A DNA stretch of 64,000 bases from Cristatella mucedo. Its lineage: Eukaryota > Bryozoa > Phylactolaemata > Cristatellidae. The DNA is taken from assembly GCA_009760855.2 (NCBI GenBank), contig WPIO01000043.1, forward strand, positions 1,056,001 to 1,120,000. The letters are read 5' to 3'. The number at the start of each line of letters is the position of its first letter. Position 1 is the first letter of the stretch. The translations under genes were made by a program, and so were the position numbers. This document shows positions 56,699 through 64,000 of the stretch, one piece after another. The notes under the pieces were generated by a model that searched no databases, had not been told where the DNA came from, and saw only the letters and a list, made by a program, of their open reading frames with translations.

Positions 56699-59599
56699 GA
56701 GTTATTCCTTTCGCAACCGAATTTGCACTTCTAAGATAGGTGGACCCAAAGAATTTGCACGCTCTATTATTTTCAACTAATCGTTGGTACTAGTGTTTAA
56801 CGGTTTTGTGTGCGTAACTAGCTTGCATTTTCAAGGATTACGCATGTGCATGTTTTTAAGGTATCCGAACTAGCCTTTAAAATTCTGCAAAAAGCCGGTG
56901 AATGACTTACAGTAATATTATTTAACCGCCTACATGAACTAGCAAGCAACGGAGAAAATAGATGGCACGCAATAATAAATTTGAAATTTTAAGACTATGT
57001 ATATAAGTGTAGAGCTGTGCAGCAATGGCTCATGTACTGATTGAATCTCACTATGACTGACGGTCCTAATCGAGCTGCTCATTATTTTATTCCACTAAGC
57101 AATAATTTCCGCGGCATTTTAATTGCTAATTCAGTTAAGTGCCAAATTCACAAGCAACATTTAACTTCGAATAGGAGAGTGCAAGATATCATTAGGTTAT
57201 CGTTTTAAAATTATTAAATTGTGTAAAATATATTACACATCCCTGATGACTTTGAACATTTCAGAACGCTAGATGCAAACTGTGCAAATGTTTGTGGCTT
57301 TCTCTCAAAAATGTATATGGTGTTGCTATCGTCAAAATGTGAAACATAAAATTTTCATCGGATCAGTCACAAGACTGCGAAGAGGATGCGTGAGAAAGCA
57401 ACGCCGGAGGCAATTATATTTCTTGCAATTTCATTTCATTTCATTTCAAATTTCATTACAATTACATCTTCTCATAGGACTGGCAAAGGCACAGAAAAGT
57501 GTTATGGCAGAAGGGCAGACAATGTTGAACGAATTTTCCACCTCATTCTTAGTGTCGCTAGAGCACAGCAGATACGCGGGAGCGAAATATGCCCAACCCA
57601 GGAATTGTAGGAACAGTTCATTCAAAGAATTGTCGACACACATTTTTTTTTGGATAGCTTACCTACCCATAAACATCTTCTATCAATAATATTTTGGTCA
57701 ACTACTAGTTCCAAATGTGGGCCCTACAATATCTCTGTACTCTTGTCATTGCTAATCCTAGAAATGAAATGCAATGTTATCCTAGTCTACAGTTGCTATT
57801 TCTGGTCATGAACATTTCCCGCTGGCGTTTGTTCATTTTTAAACGAGCCTAAGCTACTTTTAAATTCACCTAGCTCCCAAAATATAAATTTATATTGGTG
57901 GTGCTGTGCGGCCTATCTTCTTTGCAGACAATGCTAAGCTTATGACTCAGGAACTCATTAATTCAACTCTAAACGGATAGCAAGGGATTCTTGCCCCTAA
58001 CTAGAATCGGGGTAGCAATTTCGTAAGACAGACATAATAGCATATCTCAGAATGAATAACTTGAAAATGCTATACTATTACTGCATCAAATGAAAATATT
58101 TTGTATTGATCTTTGAGATGACCAAAGATCGCAGAGAAGTGCTTTAAAGTAGGCGGAGTGTTCCTGTCTTCATTTTTCTGTATTGGCTAACATTTGAATA
58201 CAAATATTCCGTATACATTATATTTTTTCGCTTTCAAAATATTATACAATTTAATGTTATCTTGCGAGATTCTATGTCACGACCTTGTTGTTAAACTCAA
58301 AGCGCCTTAACCTTAGGCTAAGTTTTGTAAAGTTTTACGGTATTGTCCGGCTGAAAACGGCGTGCCACACTAATATGATATTAACGTCAGAAAATTACCC
58401 GTGTCACCTAAGAGTTATCTGCGCTAGACGTATTAGCATAGCTATGTTGATATGGCAGAATAGATTGCAAAGATGTAGCACGTCTTGTAATTAGGTTACT
58501 TTGTCATCAATGGATAAAGAAGACCATCATTGGCCCTTATTGTTTCTATAATTCTGCTCTTACTATCGTTCTTAGCTGAATCACCAGTGGCTGAACAAGT
58601 CGGATTACTTCCTGACGAAGTTGATGCAGATTCAACTAGCAGCATGGACATTGAAGCTGATCTGGTAACGTTCCTAATAGCAGTTGTAGCTGAAAAGAAA
58701 CAAAGTCACTAGACGAATCCTAATCAAAGTTGCTAGCTATTATGACTGAAGCTGCTTTTAACAGATCAAATAATAAAACGTTGTGTACATTAGGGTACAC
58801 AGGCTGAATGTGGTAAACTCAGAAAACATGCGAACATTTTCTCTCTTGCTAAAGACGGACCACTATTCAATTCGTCATCAATCATGCTCATTATGATTAA
58901 TTGCAGTTGCACATTTAGGATTCTGGCTATGGTCTAGTCAGTTGGTCAACCAAACTTTACTAAACTTATAGATCACGATCATATTGTACCAAGAAAATTA
59001 TTATTGTACAACTTATTTTGTAGCGAAATCATTTAAGTGAAATGTATCATAATCAGGAATTTTGATGCAAATACTCACTTCTAAATTATCAGTTGTAAAT
59101 ATTTTATAACAGCATTTCAAAAGCAAAAAAGTTGTTTATGAAGTTGTTTTCGTATTTTTTTTAATGCAAGTGGGAATTGAGATTTAATTAGATATTCAAT
59201 CAAAAATTTTGTAGATTTTATTTTTCTCCCCCTCTATCCACTACATTTTTATTTTAAGAAAATAATCATTTTTAATAATTTCAAAAATAATTAATTACAA
59301 TTAGGCGTTAAATAATCAGTTAAAAAGTTCTAAGATAAAACAAAAAGTTAAACCTCATTAACCATCAAGCTTCTGTGTACATAAAAATTCTCACTGGTTT
59401 ACTATTTTGTAACCTTTTATTTGGCTTCTAATAAATTAATGAAGATTACTGGTCGACCAAGACGCAAATCATAACGCTTAGTCGCTGATGTCCGCCAGCT
59501 GAATAAAAACTGCTCGTTCACTAAATGAGGTTAGGGCCGTTTTGAAACCAGGGTTTGACGATTGCCATAGTGTCCATAATCAAATAAATAAACCAGTCC
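56699..59599. other. 2.9 kb with no recognised feature
   Basis: AT-rich. An open frame at 57273-57689 includes KAQKSVMAEGQTMLNEFS; it has an acceptor-like CTTCTCATAG upstream but no recognisable family, and I do not call it a gene. Confidence 0.4.
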
Positions 59600-60180
59600 T
59601 TAATTACTACCACGACCAGCAAGCAGTACATTATGTTGATGACGATTGTAACAGCCAGGTCCAATATTTTTTCACTCTCTCTAGAGAACTTCGGCTTGAT
59701 TCAAAACTTTACTTATGTAACTTATTTCGGTAGCCATATTCTAGGTCTATGCTCGCGATCCCAAACTATGTCTCCCCAGTAACCACGCTATTAAACAGCT
59801 TAGCACCTCGGATCAGTGCTCGATCTCATTTGCTGTTCCTGCTCCGTCTTATGAGCATTGTAGCATCGATTGTTTCTTGTGACAAAGTTAAAAAACATTG
59901 ATGCTGATACATTTTGGAAATCTGCTGATGACGTGCATCTTTTTGGTCTGCACACATACTCGGCCTACCGTTTCGATACCCTCATTTGGCCCGTAAAGTT
60001 GAAACATAAGTACTTTAGAAGAGTATGGCTGCCTAAGTTTTCTTCGTGTGTGGAGACGTGCAGACTCCTTCCTATATACCACACGAAATTAAACGGATGC
60101 ACCATGTCAAGCCCAGGCTTGAACCGCGGTTTTAAGAAGTTTTGTTTTGACATCTAACCAGGACAGATATAGCCATTTAA
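59600..60180 (+). mobile_element. LINE family 2 endonuclease/linker fragment
   Basis: Shifting plus-strand frames give LENFGLIQN, then TSDQCSISFAVPAPSYEHC (compare TISDHCSISFTVPASLY at 51.8 kb; the His of SDH is Gln here), then IDADTFWK (compare TDIDTFLK) and, at 60095, the GATGCACCATGT linker shared with 14490. No RT or 3' end remains. Confidence 0.75.
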
Positions 60181-61552
60181 AAGGCTTCTTCCTTATCTAA
60201 ACCAGAATCTTAGAAAAGCTAGTGATTCATTTGTTGTCTTGATACTAAAGTCCTGCCAGCCAGAATAAAAGGTACGAGGAAATTAATTATTTGATCATTA
60301 ACTCAGAGTGGTTTCACTATTCCAGTGTTTATTGTTCAAAAGGTGATAAGTTCTCCTTTTCTTTGTTGAAAAATCCCACTCCTTCTCACGAGAAGCTTAT
60401 GTAGGTCCAACGCTGCAACACTTACTTCCACATTTTTTGTTGGGTTACAGCTACTATTAATCTTTGGACTAGCGATCTCACGGTGCTGTATATGGTGCTA
60501 CCCACTTCCTCGATTCTCCTCCTGAATCACATGTGCTCCTCACTTACTCTGTATTGCTAGAAATGACGTCTTACGCTATTAGTGAGACTTAGGAAGCTCT
60601 CCAGCTTAGGACCCACTAATTCCTTTTACACGGTGGAATTATAGACTGAGGTAAATATATTTAAATGCTTAAGTCACCTAGCTCAGTGGAGTCTTGTTGT
60701 AAGGCTATTTCTTTCAATTATTGTCTTGGCGTTCACACATATCTGCATTCAGCAACCGTAAAAGTAAACTTTTGCCAGCGACTGTACTCGTAAACTTGTA
60801 CTTGTATTTTCAGCGTGGAACAACTTAACGAGCAGGACTGAAGACAATGATTCATTCTACCTGAATTTAGCCAGTCTTTGAGCGGCGATACTTCGCCCTT
60901 GAAACCTGAGAAAGCAAAGCATCCGCTATCACACTTCGTTATCAATATATTTTGCAACGGTCCTCTACTCTGGTTCGCTGTAATGAGGGTGTAGCGTAAC
61001 TTCATTTTTAGATGACCCAGAAGCTGTTGCGTCATTGGTTGGAGAAGCGGTTAGCTTTGATATTGGTGAGCCTGATGTCACACCTGACACTTGAGCTTAA
61101 GTTGAGGTTACTAAGTATTTGTAAGTATTCCAATCGCAAAGAAAATATTTCAGTAATAGAAAGAGTTAGTGAGTCAGTTTAAATCTCTAACAAACAATGA
61201 ATTGACTATAGCAAACAAATTAGACTCCCAGCTAAAAAGAGCGACCTACCCATAAAACATGAAGCCTTTTCCCAGATAGTGAAATCCCAATGACAAAACG
61301 TTGATTATGCTCAGCGGGATTGTAATTCATTCATATATGCCGCCCATATAAACGGTGCGTTGTGCTTGGCTTATAAACAAATTGAAATATATCGGCCCGT
61401 TTTTGGCAGTTAGGAGTTCACCAGGGTTTGCTGCCCTCACATTCCAGTCAAAGAATCCGCATAGCCGCTTTAACAGATGTTTCTAATTTGCTTAAATTAA
61501 CTAAACCTAGATTGGAAAGAATTATATTCGAACCGCTGGTTTAGGCCATGGT
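60181..61552. other. no confident feature; weak exon candidate at 60861-60977 (-)
   Basis: On the minus strand a 117-base segment is bounded by an acceptor CACCCTCATTACAG and a donor TTCAG|GTAGAA, both phase 1, encoding NQSRGPLQNILITKCDSGC and FSGFKGEVSPLKDWLNS. It is a symmetric 1-1 module as in extracellular proteins, but no family was recognised and there is no supporting neighbour exon. Confidence 0.2.
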
Positions 61553-61833
61553 TCCTGCACTGGCTAGCAGTCAAGCAACGGATTGACTTCAAGTTTTTGT
61601 CGCTCACTTTTAGGTCACTTCATTCTTTGGTTCCAGCCTATCTCTCAGATATACTCCCCAATCAGGCCAAGCATCGCACCACCCGCTTTTTGGAATCCAA
61701 CAGTCTACAAATACCTGGTACAAACCTCAAATACTTTGGAGACCGTGCAGTTTGTATGCTCCCAAAGCCTGGAACTCCCTCCCGACTTGCGTCAGAACAT
61801 CCCCTGACCTGACCACATTTAAAAAGAACTTGC
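61553..61833 (+). mobile_element. LINE family 1 C-terminal fragment lacking its 3' end
   Basis: From CCTGCACTGGCTAGCAGTCA (HWL-V-Q block) through RSLHSLVPAYLSDILPNQAK to the KAWNSLPTCVRTSPDLTTFK block, then an abrupt change after AAAAAGAACTTG. Both 5' and 3' ends are missing. Confidence 0.9.
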
Positions 61834-62149
61834 AGTTGGCTAGAATGCAATTTCAATGTGGAATATCACTGGAGATATTATATCGAAACCACTCCAAATA
61901 CTCTTTGCTGATAACGGAAAAGCAGCAGATGCTTGAATTTTAAAATAATGTTTTAGCTTTGGAAAAACTAGTTCAGGATTGTGAGTACTCTTGCTCTTTG
62001 TATCAGTCTAAGATAGGAAATATAGCCTAGCTAAGCATTAGCTTTTAGTAAAGGAATTGGGCGTACAAATACTGGGGTATGAGGATTCCAAGCACGGTTT
62101 AGCCGCTCGATGGATGCACGCAGTATCCGCACTGTCCTGCAAATGCAGC
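61834..62149. other. no recognised feature
   Basis: Nothing recognised. Confidence 0.4.
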
Positions 62150-64000
62150 TAGAGTCTGCATGCGTTAAAAAAGAGGCTTCTATTTCTTTCACACCCCTAG
62201 ATCAATGAAAACTGGAGGCGGAGTAGCTAATATTACATGCAGGTCATTCAATTTTTCAAGCCGTTTAAAGTCCCCTCGGTGCCGTCTTTCGAATTCATTG
62301 TTTCGAGTTCAAATGAAAACAAGTTATTAATATGTGACAGTAGTTTATCGTCATCCAGATACAAATTCCTCCTTTATCTCAGATTTGTCTTATTTCGTTT
62401 TGATTCTGTGTGTAAGAAATCAATCTTTCCTCGCTATGGGCGATTTCAACATTCATTTTGATACCTAATCTGACACCTGCAGCACAGAATTTTTTTTACT
62501 GACTGACTCTTTGTCTCTCGTGGCTCATGTGCATGGCCCTACTCACATCAAGGGTCACATACTCGACCAAACTTTCGCCTACAGCTGTACGCTATCATCA
62601 CCAATTGTACTGAATTCTGCTTATTGGACCGCATGCAGATCTCATTCAGTCAACGATGTATGCCTTACTCCTCCTCATCTAAAATCACACGTGAATCGCA
62701 AAACCCAAAGACCCTTCACATTGATGCTGTCCGTGGAAGAATATGCTTCGCCTCTGCTACTCAATCCCCCCTTCCGACCTGTCATTGGTAGATTGCTACA
62801 ACACGACATTAGCTGACATGCTCGACGAGTTTGCACCTCTGACTAAACGCACTGTGCGCCCTCTCCTAGATGGCCTATGATTTACGACAGACATTAAACT
62901 AGCTAGGTCTAATAAGCTCAAGCTTGAAAAAGCGTAAAAAGGATCAGGACTGACGACATCGACACTGATGACATCGACACGCATACGGGGAGTACCGTAG
63001 ATCGTACCAATCAATCTTTGCAAAGGCCAAGTCTAACTTCTATAAAGAAAATTGTTAAATCACAGGTGCACAATCCAAAAATGCTGATGTCGACGATCAA
63101 CCATCTCCTTAACCACTTCCAGGTTAGCTCCTTACCTTGTGAACCACGTGATGATATTTTCTCTATCTTCTTTGTCAACAATAGACAAGGTCAGGGACTC
63201 CATCGCTGAGATGGCAGCATTGCCCCTTGAATCTTGTCCCTCAATTTCTTGCAGTACCTCAATGTCTACAGTCATGGAGGTCACTAGTGACCTCGTCTTG
63301 AAGTTCATAACTCAATCAAAGAAGACAACTAGTTCATTTGCCCCTATTCTAACTGTCCTGCTCCTGCGGTGCATTGACGTGCTGCTGCCCTGCATAACTA
63401 ACATCATAAATATGCAATTTCCCTCAGGTCTTGTCCCAGCGCCAAAAAGGATGTAGTCAGGCAACTACTCAGGAAAGTCACCCTAGATCAAGAGAACTAG
63501 AGCAACTTCCGCCAAATCTCCAATCTACGGTTTTATCAAAGACACTGGAACGAGTCGTGGCAGACCAGCTGAATTGATATATTGAAGCTTCAAAACTTAC
63601 TGGTAAGTTCCAATCTGGTTCTAGAGCTTATCAATCCACAGAGTCAGTATTGCTTCGGGTCTACAACGAACTACTTAGGAATGCAAACTTAAGTAGAGTA
63701 CCTATGCTTGTTTTGCTCAATATTTCGGCAGCTTTGATACGTTCGATCACCCAATCCTTCTTGAGCACCTCTCATCTCGCCTGGGCATCAGTGGCTCTGC
63801 ATGACAATGGTTTATGTCCTATCTCAGTAGGAGACCCCAGAGTATTGATGTCAATGACAAAGATCATCCAAAAAACCCTCGGAAGTTTTGGGTAAATCAG
63901 GGCTACGTGCTGGGTCCCATTCTTTTTATTTCTACACTTTTTCTCTTGCCAATTTTATTGCCAAGCACAATCTAGGCTTTCACTTATATGCAGAGGCGAC
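62150..64000 (+). mobile_element. LINE family 1 with endonuclease and RT, cut by the window edge
   Basis: Plus strand. Endonuclease C-terminal part: VYRHPDTN-like, then MGDFNIHFD at about 62435-62462, then LVAHVHGPTHIKGHILDQTF. The linker follows (RTVRPL-DGL at about 62850, NPKMLMSTINHLLNHFQVSS at about 63075-63130), then the RT start (APILTVLLLRCIDVLLPCIT at about 63340-63400, STESVLLRVYNELLRNANL at about 63640-63690). It runs off the window in the LGFHLYAE region, just before YADD. Frames are broken many times. It is the only family 1 copy here that includes endonuclease sequence. Confidence 0.93.

Noticed and set aside
57273-57689. 138-codon open frame
   Set aside because: No family likeness, no clear start or splice partners, and it passes through an ATTTC repeat near 57430.

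Overview
This is animal nuclear DNA, most likely from an invertebrate. The evidence is two spliced genes with metazoan-type introns: a UBE2L3-like ubiquitin-conjugating enzyme and an extracellular CUB/MAM-domain protein. The rest is a dense layer of non-LTR retrotransposon debris, SINEs, small DNA transposons and long TG, TA and CTGA microsatellites. Nothing bacterial or viral was seen. The species cannot be named from the sequence alone. | Layout. 1-10.2 kb: repeats (two large L2/CR1-like LINE copies, two tRNA-derived SINEs, TG microsatellites) with no recognised exon. 10.2-13.9 kb (+): exons 2-4 of a UBE2L3 orthologue; its second intron holds a minisatellite, a SINE, LINE tails and a textbook hAT MITE, and its third intron has a GC-AG boundary. 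14-30 kb: LINE fragments of two families, some nested in each other, separated by sequence in which I recognise nothing. 30.4-42.4 kb (-): a gene reconstructed from eight phase-consistent exons encoding one CUB domain and two MAM domains; its introns hold LINEs, SINEs, MITE candidates, a perfect 21-bp hairpin and a TA repeat. 43.2-44.7 kb: a large near-perfect palindrome joining a truncated LINE copy tail to tail with the best preserved LINE copy (44.1-46.4 kb). 46.8-54.5 kb: more LINEs, including a nearly full-length second-family copy (49.7-52.7 kb) with endonuclease and reverse transcriptase. 54.5-64 kb: SINEs, low-complexity sequence, LINE endonuclease fragments, and a first-family copy with endonuclease and RT running off the right edge. 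| How the parts relate. Family 1 LINEs end in a conserved stem-loop followed by (ATT)n. Family 2 LINEs end in a TACAT-type repeat. One SINE type joins a tRNA-like head to the family 1 stem-loop tail, which suggests it is copied by the family 1 reverse transcriptase. Almost all LINE copies are 5'-truncated and carry frameshifts, so they are relics. The host genes are supported by splice sites, reading phase and conserved family residues. First exons of both genes were not found and may lie outside the window or be too short to recognise.
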